From Candidatus Eisenbacteria bacterium (GTDB taxonomy: Bacteria; Eisenbacteria; RBG-16-71-46; SZUA-252), in NCBI GenBank assembly GCA_005893305.1, contig VBOZ01000009.1, positions 20,199-55,212 on the forward strand: a DNA stretch of 35,014 bases, given 5' to 3'. The first letter of the stretch is position 1, and the number at the start of each line of letters is the position of its first letter. The notes beneath the pieces were generated by a model. That model ran no database searches, was not told the DNA's origin, and worked only from the letters and a program-made list of their open reading frames with translations. Below are positions 1-7,366 of the stretch, piece after piece. A program made the translations under genes and the position numbers.

Positions 1-817
1 GCGAGAATTGGGCCTTCCGGTACGACAGCCTGACGTGCGCCCCCGCCTGCGCGAGCCCGATCGCGGTCTCGAGCGCGGTGTCTCCGCCTCCCACCACCAG
101 CGCCTGCTTCCCCGAGAAATCGCTCGGGTCGTGGAGCCGGTTGTAGACCTTGTCCCGATCTTCCCCGGGAACTCCGAGCTTCCGGAAATCGCCGCTCTGG
201 CCGATCGCGACCAGAACGCGTCGGGCGCGGAGCGGGGCGCCCTCGGCGAGGTGGACGGTGAGAGCGCGAGCCGACGGCTCGATGCGCGTGGCGTTCGCGG
301 CCAGCGGGCGAATCTGTGCGGCCTCCGCCTGGCGGCGGAGCTCGTCGACGAGCGCCTCCTTCACGTCGGCCGACACTTGTAGCTTCCCGGCCGGAGTCAT
401 CGACTTGGGATAGGTGTAGATCGGTTTGCCCTTCGGGAAATTGAGAATCGTGGTGAATGGCTCCGTGGACTCGAGGATCGTGTACGTGAGACCAAGTCGC
501 TTGGCTTCGACCGCGGCGGCCATGCCGGAGACGCCGGCGCCGATGATGATGAGATCGAGGAGGGCCGGATCGGCCGGGCGGTTGGTCGGAGCCGCGCGGT
601 CTGGGTTCTCGGAGAGCTCGCGGGCGATCGTCTGCGCGACGCGCGCGCCGGTATCGAGCGAGAACTTGAGGAGCGGGATCCCGGTGAGGTCGCCCGCCAC
701 GAATACTCCGGGGACGCTGGTGCTCCCGTCCGCGCGGACTTCCGGCAGGCGCTCCACGGTTCCCGCGGGCCACCGCGTGTGGAGCCACCGGGTGTAGCGG
801 GCGATCAGACCGAGCAT
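1..817 (-). CDS. FAD/NAD(P)-binding oxidoreductase, thioredoxin-reductase-like, 3' end cut by window
   Basis: A minus-strand frame stays open from an ATG at 817-815 to the window edge (272 visible codons). It shows two dinucleotide-binding sites: GAGVSG at residues 93-98, after a hydrophobic beta strand (LLDLIIIGAG), and GGGDTA near 243-248. This is the two-Rossmann layout of thioredoxin-reductase-like flavoproteins. An AIGQSGDFRKLGVPGE stretch near 205-220 is typical of the linker between the two sites. No CxxC redox pair is visible in the part present. Residues 36-55 read VPGVFVAGDLTGIPLLKFSL, the GD motif that normally closes the FAD site at the C-terminus of such enzymes, here placed ahead of the first Rossmann motif. 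A TATAGT hexamer lies 9 nt before the ATG and there is no Shine-Dalgarno. The electron acceptor is unknown. Confidence 0.8.
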   Translation of the reverse strand, partial: MLGLIARYTRWLHTRWPAGTVERLPEVRADGSTSVPGVFVAGDLTGIPLLKFSLDTGARVAQTIARELSENPDRAAPTNRPADPALLDLIIIGAGVSGMAAAVEAKRLGLTYTILESTEPFTTILNFPKGKPIYTYPKSMTPAGKLQVSADVKEALVDELRRQAEAAQIRPLAANATRIEPSARALTVHLAEGAPLRARRVLVAIGQSGDFRKLGVPGEDRDKVYNRLHDPSDFSGKQALVVGGGDTALETAIGLAQAGAHVRLSYRKAQFS

Positions 818-826
818 GGAGCTTCG

Positions 827-832
827 ACTATA
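827..832 (-). promoter_or_regulatory. Putative -10 hexamer for the flavoprotein gene
   Basis: TATAGT on the minus strand, 9 nt before the ATG at 817. No convincing -35 element is visible. If used, the 5' leader would be only a few nucleotides long. Confidence 0.35.
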
Positions 833-873
833 CACGCCTCGGCGCGGCCGCGCGCGCCGGGATCAGACGCGCG

Positions 874-1473
874 CTAGGGGCCTGAAGCCTTGGTCTCGTT
901 CCAACGTACGATCGTCCAGAGGGTGTCGGTCGGGGAGGACGGCGCTGGCGTCGTGGGCTTGAACATGAACTCGAAGAACAAGCTCGAGCCGCCGGCCTCG
1001 TAGGTGTCGGTCCCTTCCGTGACTCGAACGTTCAAGCTGCTGCCCGCGATCTGGATATCGGCCCACTCGGGGTGCGACGTATCGTTCGACGCGAGGCGGG
1101 TCCAGCTCGCCGAGGGACCCAGACTCATGTAAGCGGACGTGATCGTCGACCAGCTCGCCAGCTTGGCGACGTGAGCCACCTCATCGGCGTAGGTCAGCGT
1201 GATGGGCGCGGTCCCCGGCGGATCGTTCTGGTCCCGGGATATCCCCACGTAGCTCGGGTCATACAGCGCCTTGTACTCCACGCTGTCCCTGTGCGAGTAG
1301 GCTTCCTCAAGCGCGGAGAGCACGTTTTGGGGGGTGCTGAGGACAGGATACGGGTCGCTAAAGACTACGCCGTTTTCGGTGGGCTTGACCGAGTCCTTCC
1401 CGCACCCCGACAAGACCATCGCGGCCAGAATTGCCGGTGCCAGGCTGAATCGCGCGAATCGGAGAGCCCGCAT
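874..1473 (-). CDS. Hypothetical lipoprotein
   Basis: A 199-residue protein with a short basic N-terminus, a hydrophobic segment and a lipobox LSGC, so Cys23 would be lipidated and the protein held in the inner or outer membrane. The start at 1473 is preferred over the in-frame codon at 1512 because GGGAGGCG lies about 8 nt upstream and because it gives a normal-length signal peptide. The mature part is rich in Ser, Thr, Tyr and Trp. It begins with a stretch reading like a short helical region (NVLSALEEAYSHRDSVEYKALY), followed by probable beta strands. That would suit an NTF2-like fold of the kind seen in secreted proteins of these lineages, but I cannot confirm the fold. It is divergent from the membrane protein gene at 1595. 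Function unknown. Confidence 0.75.
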   Translation of the reverse strand: MRALRFARFSLAPAILAAMVLSGCGKDSVKPTENGVVFSDPYPVLSTPQNVLSALEEAYSHRDSVEYKALYDPSYVGISRDQNDPPGTAPITLTYADEVAHVAKLASWSTITSAYMSLGPSASWTRLASNDTSHPEWADIQIAGSSLNVRVTEGTDTYEAGGSSLFFEFMFKPTTPAPSSPTDTLWTIVRWNETKASGP

Positions 1474-1559
1474 CAAACGCCTCCCGAGGAAATGCCCCCG
1501 TTCCGGCCCCAAGTCTACACGTGGCGAGCCGATCGCGTAGGCTTTCTAATGCAAAGTAC

Positions 1560-1588
1560 TTGACCCCAACCCCCCTCCGGCGGATGCT
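1560..1588 (+). promoter_or_regulatory. Putative sigma70-type promoter, leaderless spacing
   Basis: TTGACC (1560-1565), a 17-nt spacer and GATGCT (1583-1588) lie just ahead of the ATG at 1595, with 6 nt between the -10-like hexamer and the start codon. The -35 matches the consensus well and the -10 only moderately. There is no Shine-Dalgarno in front of the ATG, which fits a leaderless transcript. Confidence 0.45.
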
Positions 1589-1594
1589 CACTCC

Positions 1595-2203
1595 ATGTCC
1601 CACCCCCCGCGATCGACCCGGCCCGGGCCGGACGACCTGGAAGAGAAGGCGCTCGAGAGCATCCGCTTCATCCGCGGAGCGATGGAGCGGGCTGGATCGT
1701 TCACCGCGGTGCCCGGATGGGGCGGCGTCGCGATGGGCGTCGTCGCGCTCGTGGGCGGCTGGGTCGCGGGCCGTGCCACGAACCCCCACGCCTGGATGCG
1801 AGATTGGCTCGCGAGCGCGGCGGTCGCGTTCATCTTCGGCTGCCTGGGCATCGCGTGGAAGTCGCTCCGCGTCGAGACGCCCCTGGTCCGCGGGCCCGCC
1901 CTCCGGTTTCTTCTCACACTCGCCGCCCCGCTCGCCGCCGGCGCGGTCCTGACTGTCACGCTCGCGCGGACGGGCCGGTACGACCTCCTCCCCGGAGTGT
2001 GGCTCCTCCTCTACGGCACGGCCGTCGCGACCGGGGGCGCCTCGTCGGTGCGGATCGTCCCGATTCTCGGCGTCTGCCTCATGCTCCTTGGAGTCGTCGC
2101 GCTCGCTGCCCCGGCGTCGTGGGGGAATCCTGTCCTGATGGTCGGCTTCGGGGTGCTCCAGATCGGGTTCGGATTGACGATCGCGCGGAGGCACGGTGGC
2201 TGA
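1595..2203 (+). CDS. Multi-pass membrane protein of unknown function
   Basis: A 202-residue protein with a charged cytoplasmic-type N-terminus (about 45 residues, including a helical DDLEEKALESIRFIRGAMERAG) followed by about six hydrophobic segments, e.g. GVAMGVVALVGGWVAG and VPILGVCLMLLGVVALAA. No catalytic motif is visible. Its stop overlaps the start of the winged-helix gene by 8 nt, so the two are translationally coupled, and the membrane protein may be the target or signal partner of the regulator. The ATG start has no Shine-Dalgarno but sits 6 nt after a -10-like hexamer. Pairs of a small membrane protein with a one-domain winged-helix regulator recur in several phyla; the role here is unknown. 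Confidence 0.75.
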   Translation: MSHPPRSTRPGPDDLEEKALESIRFIRGAMERAGSFTAVPGWGGVAMGVVALVGGWVAGRATNPHAWMRDWLASAAVAFIFGCLGIAWKSLRVETPLVRGPALRFLLTLAAPLAAGAVLTVTLARTGRYDLLPGVWLLLYGTAVATGGASSVRIVPILGVCLMLLGVVALAAPASWGNPVLMVGFGVLQIGFGLTIARRHGG

Positions 2204-2570
2204 CCGCTCTCGCGCCGCGCGCTCGGGCCAATCCAAGTCCCCACTCCCTACAGTGAAGCGAGCGCCCACCAAGCTTCCCGATCTCGACCGGTTGATCCAC
2301 GAGCGGGTCCGGCTCGGCATCGTGAGCGCGCTCGCCGCGAACGAGCCGCTCAGCTTCGCGGACCTGAAGCGCCTTCTCGAGGCGACCGACGGCAACCTAT
2401 CCGTCCATGCCCGAAAGCTCGAGGAAGCGGGCTATATCGCCTGCGCGAAGCGATTCGAGGGGAGAGTGCCGCGAACGGAGTTCCGTCTCACGCGTACGGG
2501 CCGCGATGCCCTCACGCGCTACCTGTCGCACCTGGACGCGCTGGTTCGCTGGGCGAGGAAGGGGCCGTGA
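2196..2570 (+). CDS. Winged-helix transcriptional regulator (HTH_34/MarR-like)
   Basis: A 124-residue protein with a single winged helix-turn-helix at about residues 30-115. The pattern LDRLIHERVRLGIVSAL, then LSFADLKRLLEATDGNLSVHARKLEEAGYI, then a wing with GRVPRTEFRLTRTGRDAL matches the small one-domain regulators assigned to the HTH_34 family. The N-terminal 28 residues are basic and probably disordered. The start is the GTG at 2196, with GGAGG at 2187-2191 (a tight 4-nt spacing); the reading frame overlaps the end of the membrane protein gene. It likely controls its own operon, but no operator is identified. No ligand pocket or cysteine sensor is evident. Confidence 0.85.
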   Translation: MADRSRAARSGQSKSPLPTVKRAPTKLPDLDRLIHERVRLGIVSALAANEPLSFADLKRLLEATDGNLSVHARKLEEAGYIACAKRFEGRVPRTEFRLTRTGRDALTRYLSHLDALVRWARKGP

Positions 2571-2621
2571 TGGCCCGTGGCACGGAAGGATCAGGTTCGT
2601 GCTGAAACAGGGGGAGTAGCG

Positions 2622-2639
2622 CGCCGGCGCCCGCCGGCG
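2622..2639. terminator. GC-rich hairpin between convergent genes
   Basis: Perfect 7-bp arms CGCCGGC (2622-2628) and GCCGGCG (2633-2639) with a 4-nt loop lie between the convergent stop codons at 2570 and 2647. No U-tract follows on either side, so it is a weak bidirectional terminator candidate. Confidence 0.4.
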
Positions 2640-2646
2640 GCGTGAG

Positions 2647-3489
2647 TTACTTCTTCGCGGTCTTCTTGGTTTTCGTGGGCTTCAGCGACTTCCCGTTCTT
2701 CGCCACCGTGGCCGCCTTGCTCTCCGCCGCCAGGCGCTCCCAATCGTCCGGCGTCACTTGGGCTACGACCTCGAAGGCCCCCTCGCCGAGCGGCTTCACG
2801 ACAAGGGCGTCGCCCTCGTGCAGCTGGTCGCGCCGAAGTCCCTTGACGATCGGGATGAGGAGATCCTGGTGAGTGACCAGGACTATGTCTTTCCCCTCCT
2901 CCGGCTTCGAGCCGAGAAGGGCGATGCGCATCGCGCGGTACTCTGACCCGCGGCGGACGAGCTCGGGCACCGCCTGGTGGTGCCCGAAGGCGATCTGGGC
3001 CGTGTCGCGGCAGCGCCACATCGGGCTTGAGAGCACCGTGCCTATCGGAATGCCAAGGTCAGCGATCGCCTTCCCGATGCGGGCTGCCTGAGCCTCTCCC
3101 TCCTTGTCGAGATTGCGCTGGGTGGAGCGGTCGTCGAAATTCCCTCCGCGTAGGTCACGGTCGGTGACCGCGTGGTTGGTGATCGAGTGGCGAAACACGA
3201 TCACGTAACCGCCCGAGCGGAGGCGCGTCACCAGCGTTGAGTCGAGATGCGGGAATTCCTTGGCTCGCACAGAGTCGGCGGCCGTGTCGCCTGCGGCGCC
3301 CGCCGAGGCCGCCGCGGATGAATCGGCGGCTGCCGCGGACGAATCGGCGACTGCGGCGGATGAATCGGAGGCGGCACCGAGGGAATCCGGAGCCGTCGCG
3401 GACGCCAGCCCGGGGAGGAACGCCGCGGCAACCAGCGCGATCGCCAGGACCAAGAACGGGAGCCACGCTGGCCTCAGTGCTCGAATCAA
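2647..3489 (-). CDS. Membrane-anchored/exported histidine phosphatase family protein (SixA-like)
   Basis: A 280-residue protein starting at TTG 3489-3487, which overlaps the TGA of the DoxX-like gene as TTGA; GGGAAGG lies 6 nt upstream. Residues 1-33 form a hydrophobic signal or anchor (LPFLVLAIALVAAAFLPG). Residues about 35-75 are an Ala/Ser/Asp low-complexity linker with a 7-residue repeat (ADSSAAV/ADSSAAA). The phosphatase domain follows: R100-H101 in VIVFRHSITN, the second Arg in SSPMWRCRDTA, and the second His in VLVTHQDLL. The canonical RHG motif reads RHS here. The C-terminus is Lys-rich (KPTKTKKTAKK). Small phosphatases of this branch act on phosphohistidine or small phosphoesters; the substrate is unknown. 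It lies downstream of the DoxX-like gene in one transcription unit. Confidence 0.8.
   Translation of the reverse strand: MIRALRPAWLPFLVLAIALVAAAFLPGLASATAPDSLGAASDSSAAVADSSAAAADSSAAASAGAAGDTAADSVRAKEFPHLDSTLVTRLRSGGYVIVFRHSITNHAVTDRDLRGGNFDDRSTQRNLDKEGEAQAARIGKAIADLGIPIGTVLSSPMWRCRDTAQIAFGHHQAVPELVRRGSEYRAMRIALLGSKPEEGKDIVLVTHQDLLIPIVKGLRRDQLHEGDALVVKPLGEGAFEVVAQVTPDDWERLAAESKAATVAKNGKSLKPTKTKKTAKK
3304..3366. repeat. Three imperfect 21-bp tandem repeats encoding an Ala/Ser/Asp linker
   Basis: The region encodes three copies of the heptad D-S-S-A-A-x-A within the phosphatase linker. The DNA units (seen on the plus strand as gaatcggcggctgccgcgga-type blocks) differ by a few bases, as expected for a repeat that expands and contracts by slippage. 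Confidence 0.6.
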
Positions 3490-4343
3490 GCGACGCCTTC
3501 CCTTGCCGGGACCTTCACGCTGCCCCCGATCGGATCGCGCGCCGCGCGCCGGGATATGAGGAAGAAGAGCGCGAGCGGCGCCCCGTAGCTGCCGCCCCTC
3601 TCGATGAACTCCCAGAATGGAGCGCCGGAAACCGGATAAAGCATCTCGGTAGCGACCTTCCAGGCGAAGATGAAGAGAAGCAGCGCGGGGAGCGGCGCCA
3701 CGAGAACCGCCGCGCCGAGAAACATGTCGAACCAGCCGATCCCCGAAACGAGCGTCCCCAATCCGCCCGGCACTCCGGACAGGCCGACCGACGCGTACTG
3801 ATCCGCGAGCATTTGCTTGTGCATGAATGCGCCGTATCCGCCGTGACCGATCAGGAGGAGTCCCGTCGTGATCCGCAGGACGATCGCGACGTGGGCCATC
3901 CGCGCCTGATTCGGCTCGATCGAGGGACGCGGCAGGATCGGCTCGAACCACTCTCGCCAAGACCGGGCCCAGCCGCTCATGACCAGAAACGCCAGCGGAA
4001 TCCCATAGTTCCCCGCGCGCTCGATCACCTCCCAGTACCCCTGCCCCGCCATGGGCCGGAGAAGGGACGTGAAAAGGGCCCACACGCTCATCCAGGCCAG
4101 AACGATGCGGCAGGGACTCAGGAGGACGAAAATCGCCATCGTGATGTCGCTGGTCCCGATGATCGGCATCAGCCGGAAGGCCGTCGCCTCGTTAATGCCG
4201 AGCGCTTGGAAGAACGGGACCCAGCCAGGCTTGGTGATAATCCCGAACGCGCCGTGCCCGATGAAACACATGGCGGCCGCGATGCGCAGGATCCAATGGG
4301 CGGCGGGAGTGTAGGAGGCGGGACGATTTACATCTAGCACCAC
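3486..4343 (-). CDS. DoxX-like integral membrane protein with internal duplication
   Basis: A 285-residue protein with about eight hydrophobic segments. The two halves are recognisably related: LRIAAAMCFIGHGAFGI near residue 19 matches LRITTGLLLIGHGGYGAF near residue 155, and GYWEVIERAGNYGIPLAFL near 101 matches PFWEFIERGGSYGAPLALF near 244. Each half resembles one four-helix DoxX/DoxD-like unit (usual length 120-150 aa), so this is a tandem fusion. DoxX-like proteins are quinone-linked or redox-associated membrane proteins in some systems; the role here is unknown. Two GTG codons are in tandem (4343 and 4340). A TTGAAA-17-TACGAT promoter puts the second one 6 nt from the -10, so 4340 may be the true leaderless start. 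The downstream phosphatase overlaps its stop codon. Confidence 0.8.
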   Translation of the reverse strand: MVLDVNRPASYTPAAHWILRIAAAMCFIGHGAFGIITKPGWVPFFQALGINEATAFRLMPIIGTSDITMAIFVLLSPCRIVLAWMSVWALFTSLLRPMAGQGYWEVIERAGNYGIPLAFLVMSGWARSWREWFEPILPRPSIEPNQARMAHVAIVLRITTGLLLIGHGGYGAFMHKQMLADQYASVGLSGVPGGLGTLVSGIGWFDMFLGAAVLVAPLPALLLFIFAWKVATEMLYPVSGAPFWEFIERGGSYGAPLALFFLISRRAARDPIGGSVKVPAREGVA

Positions 4344-4346
4344 CTG

Positions 4347-4375
4347 ATCGTAGCAGAAATCTTCAACGTTTTCAA
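4347..4375 (-). promoter_or_regulatory. Sigma70-like promoter of the DoxX/phosphatase operon
   Basis: On the minus strand TTGAAA (4375-4370), a spacer of exactly 17 nt and TACGAT (4352-4347) precede the tandem GTG start codons. This is the best -35/-10 pair I found in the window. Only 3 or 6 nt separate the -10 from the two GTGs and there is no Shine-Dalgarno, so transcription probably begins at the start codon. Confidence 0.6.
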
Positions 4376-4400
4376 TGACTTGCGGGACCGGAGCCCCCCC

Positions 4401-6884
4401 CTAGGAGCCGTCTGGGACGGGGGCGGCGCCAACCCCTGGCCCATCCAGCACCTCGCGGACCTTTTTGGCGAGGTTCTCGAGCGTGAAGGGCTTCTGCAAG
4501 AAGGCGACCTTGGCGTCGCGAACGCCCCGACGCACCATGGTGTCGTCGGTGTAGCCGGAGATGAAGAGAACCCGGATTCCCGGCCTCTCGACGCCGAGGC
4601 GCTCGGCCAGGTCCCGCCCGCTCATCCCCGGCATGACGACGTCCGAGAGGAGCAGGTGGATGGGTCCCTGGTGAGTCATGGCCAACTGCAGCCCCTTCAC
4701 GCCGTCTTCCGCCTCGAGCACGTTGTAGCCCTCCATCTCGAGCACCTCGCGGGCGACCGAGCGCACTCCCGCCTCGTCTTCGACCAGGAGGATAGTCTCG
4801 GCGCCCCCGCCGAGCCCGGGCGCGACGGCTCCGCTCGAGGCCGTCGATCCGTCGAGGCTCGGAATGTAGACGGTGAACGTCGCTCCCTTGCGGGCCTCGC
4901 TCGAGACCGTGATCGAGCCCCCGCCCTGCTTGACGATCCCGTAGGCGGTCGAGAGTCCGAGGCCGGTTCCCTTCCCGCGCTCCTTGGTCGTGAAGAACGG
5001 CTCGAAGATCCGGCCCTTGGTGTCCGAATCCATCCCGAGGCCGGTGTCCTGGACGGTCAGGGCGCAGAACGGGCCCGGCGCCGCGGTGCCCAGCTCCCGC
5101 GCCATCGATCCGCCGACGGCGACGTGCGCGACGGAGATGCGGAGGCTCCCTCCGTTCGGCATGGCGTCGCGCGAGTTCGCGACCAGGTTCAGCATCACCT
5201 GCTCGATCTGGCCCCGATCGGCGCGAACCAGAGCGCTCTCCGGTGCGCGCGCGCAGACCAGGTCGATGTCGTCACGGAGGAACCCACGGAACATCCCCTC
5301 CAGCTCCGCCACCACTGTGTTCAGGTCGATAACCTCGGGCGACACGACTTCATTCCGGCTGAACGTGAGCAGCTGCCGCGTGAGGAAAACACCTCGCTTG
5401 CTCGCGGCGTGGATTTCCGCACCGATCCGCGCGGCCGGCGACCGGGGGTCCGCATCCTTCACAAGGAGTCCCGCCTGCGCCATGATCACGCTCAGGAGAT
5501 TGTTGAAATCGTGCGCGACGCCGCCGGCGAGCACGCCGATCGCTTCCATCTTCTGTGCATGGCGGAGCTGCTCTTCGCTCCGGCGGAGCGCGGCCTCGCT
5601 CTCCAAAAGCGCCCGCTGCGCGCGGCGGCGATCCGAGATGTCCGTCGCCACGCCGATCACGCCCTGGACGTCACCGCGTCCGTCGCGGATCGGCGCGTAG
5701 CGCGCTTCGAACGCCACCTCCCCGATCTCGATCTCCGCGGAGAATTCCTCGCCCCCAAGCGCCCGTCGGACGTTCTGGGCCAGATCGGGGTAGTCGGCAT
5801 AGACCGCGTAGATCGACTTGCCGACCGACTCCCCTGATTTCCTGCCGAGCGCCGAGAGCCCCCGCCCTTCGGAGAAGGTGATGATGCCTTGCGGGTCGAT
5901 CGCGAAGAGGACGATCGGCGCGCCCGAAATCACCGTCCGGAGCCGCTCCTCCGACTTGCGGAGTCCCGCCAGCCCGGTCAGATCCTGGATCATCACCATG
6001 ATCTCGTCGGCGCCGCCGCTCGGGCCCAGGATCGGAAGCGCGGTGAGGTAGAGGAGCCCCTCGGTCCCGCGCACGTTCGCGCGGAGCTCGTGGTGGATGA
6101 CCTGCGCGTGCTCGAGGGCCGCCGACACGGGACAGTCTTCGCATTTCTCGCGAAGGCGCGAGCAGACGTCGCTGCAGCTCTTTCCCACCCAGCTCGACCC
6201 CGCGCCGTCGGGCGGGTAGAGAACGGTCATGGCGCGGTTGTTCCAGCGAATGATCTTCGCGCCGTCGGTGACGTAGACGAACGTGTCGGTTTGATTCACG
6301 AAGGCGGCGAACTTCTGGCGCTCCCGGTCGAGGACCCGGAGATGATTGTCGAGCGTCTTGAACCAGCTCTGGTCGCGTTCGCGCTGGGCGCGGTAGCGGA
6401 CAGCCTCCTCGTGGGAAGCGGCCTTGTGCGCCAGCACCGAGGTGACCGCCTCGATCAAGCGATCGCGGTCCACGCCCTTCTGGCCCTGCTCGCCTGGATC
6501 CGAGAAGCAGACCGCGCCGAGAACACGCCCTCCCGTCCGAAGTGGGTGCGCGCACGGCTGGATCAGCCGCTCGCCGACCACCACGGGCGCGGGCGTGACC
6601 ACCAATCCGGCGCGCACCGCCTCTAGGGCCGTGGCCTTGAACGTGGCGCGGATGCGCTCGCGAACTTCGGGGACCTTGGAATGCCAGTACTCGCGGAGCG
6701 GCTCCTCACCGTCCGCGAGGAAGACCGCAGCCTGCTCGCTCGAGAGGACGTGCGCGAGGAGTCCGGCGCCCACGGTCATGGACTCCTTTAGCGTGCCGGA
6801 TCCGAAGACGCCGGCGAGCGCCTCGAGGAGGACCCGCGTGTCTTGGGCGCCGTCGGGCGGTCGCGGTGGCTCGGGTGACTGCAT
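4401..6884 (-). CDS. Hybrid sensor histidine kinase (GAF-PAS-PAS-HisKA-HATPase-REC)
   Basis: An 827-residue soluble kinase with no transmembrane segment. In order: a GAF-like region (about 15-160), a short coiled coil (160-195), PAS1 (about 195-305), PAS2 (about 315-420), HisKA with the phospho-acceptor His458 in GGVAHDFNN, a HATPase_c domain (N box NLVANSRDA around 566-574, G1 DTGLGMD around 613-619, GTGLGLS around 639-645), and a C-terminal receiver domain with acidic pair E702-D703, phospho-acceptor Asp748 (SDVVMPG) and Lys798 (LQKPF). PAS1 carries four cysteines (C237, C241, C248, C251). The receiver is joined at the C-terminus, so phosphate may pass intramolecularly before reaching a histidine phosphotransferase encoded elsewhere. 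The ATG overlaps the TAA of the upstream GAF gene by 1 nt, so the two proteins are co-translated. The signal is unknown; a redox cue is plausible from the neighbour. Confidence 0.93.
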   Translation of the reverse strand: MQSPEPPRPPDGAQDTRVLLEALAGVFGSGTLKESMTVGAGLLAHVLSSEQAAVFLADGEEPLREYWHSKVPEVRERIRATFKATALEAVRAGLVVTPAPVVVGERLIQPCAHPLRTGGRVLGAVCFSDPGEQGQKGVDRDRLIEAVTSVLAHKAASHEEAVRYRAQRERDQSWFKTLDNHLRVLDRERQKFAAFVNQTDTFVYVTDGAKIIRWNNRAMTVLYPPDGAGSSWVGKSCSDVCSRLREKCEDCPVSAALEHAQVIHHELRANVRGTEGLLYLTALPILGPSGGADEIMVMIQDLTGLAGLRKSEERLRTVISGAPIVLFAIDPQGIITFSEGRGLSALGRKSGESVGKSIYAVYADYPDLAQNVRRALGGEEFSAEIEIGEVAFEARYAPIRDGRGDVQGVIGVATDISDRRRAQRALLESEAALRRSEEQLRHAQKMEAIGVLAGGVAHDFNNLLSVIMAQAGLLVKDADPRSPAARIGAEIHAASKRGVFLTRQLLTFSRNEVVSPEVIDLNTVVAELEGMFRGFLRDDIDLVCARAPESALVRADRGQIEQVMLNLVANSRDAMPNGGSLRISVAHVAVGGSMARELGTAAPGPFCALTVQDTGLGMDSDTKGRIFEPFFTTKERGKGTGLGLSTAYGIVKQGGGSITVSSEARKGATFTVYIPSLDGSTASSGAVAPGLGGGAETILLVEDEAGVRSVAREVLEMEGYNVLEAEDGVKGLQLAMTHQGPIHLLLSDVVMPGMSGRDLAERLGVERPGIRVLFISGYTDDTMVRRGVRDAKVAFLQKPFTLENLAKKVREVLDGPGVGAAPVPDGS

Positions 6885-7363
6885 TATTCGTCCAGGGGCG
6901 CGCGGCCGCGCGCCTCGTACGCCTTCGCCAGCCAGTCCGCCACGCGCTGGACCATCGCAACGGCGTCGTCGTTGAAGGCGCCGACCTGGTGGCTGTCGAT
7001 GTCGATCTGGGCGTGTATCCGATCGCCGGTGCGGATCAGCACGACGAGCTCGGACCGCGTCTCGGCACTGCAGGCCAGGTAGTTCGAGATCTCCCGAACG
7101 TCGGGGATGTTCAGATTTCGTTTCTCGGCGACCGCGGTGCCGCAGACGCCGTTTCCGACGCCGATGAAGACGTGGTCCGTGGGAGAGCCGACGTAGGGGC
7201 CGAGGCGAAGGACATTGTCCGAGAAGAGCTCGTAGATGCCGGTCCAGTGGAACCGGGGATCCATGCGGCTCAGCTCCTGGACCGCGGTCTCGAGAAGACG
7301 ATCGAAGTCCGCGCCGCTCGCGGAGAGTTCACGTAGGTGGGCCAGAAGCTGATCGACCGTCAT
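6884..7363 (-). CDS. GAF-domain protein resembling free methionine-(R)-sulfoxide reductase (fRMsr)
   Basis: A 159-residue single-GAF protein of the length and order of fRMsr (YebR/MsrC). The key features are GVCGTA with Cys74 and NYLACSAETRSELVV with Cys98. Their 24-residue spacing equals that between the second and third conserved cysteines of the E. coli enzyme (94 and 118, from memory). The first conserved cysteine, 10 residues before the second, is His64 here. The C-terminal part (IHAQIDIDSHQVGAFNDDAVAMVQRVADWLA) is also family-typical. It could reduce free Met-R-sulfoxide with altered recycling, or serve as a redox sensor. One-nucleotide overlap with the hybrid histidine kinase supports a signalling link. 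The ATG is preceded by a hairpin rather than a Shine-Dalgarno. Confidence 0.8.
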   Translation of the reverse strand: MTVDQLLAHLRELSASGADFDRLLETAVQELSRMDPRFHWTGIYELFSDNVLRLGPYVGSPTDHVFIGVGNGVCGTAVAEKRNLNIPDVREISNYLACSAETRSELVVLIRTGDRIHAQIDIDSHQVGAFNDDAVAMVQRVADWLAKAYEARGRAPLDE

Positions 7364-7366
7364 CGG

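Noticed and set aside
1358-2395. A 345-residue minus-strand open frame
   Set aside because: Crosses the lipoprotein gene and the membrane/winged-helix pair in other frames; composition is low complexity.
4380-5837. A 485-residue plus-strand open frame
   Set aside because: Antisense to the hybrid histidine kinase, whose motifs are complete on the other strand.
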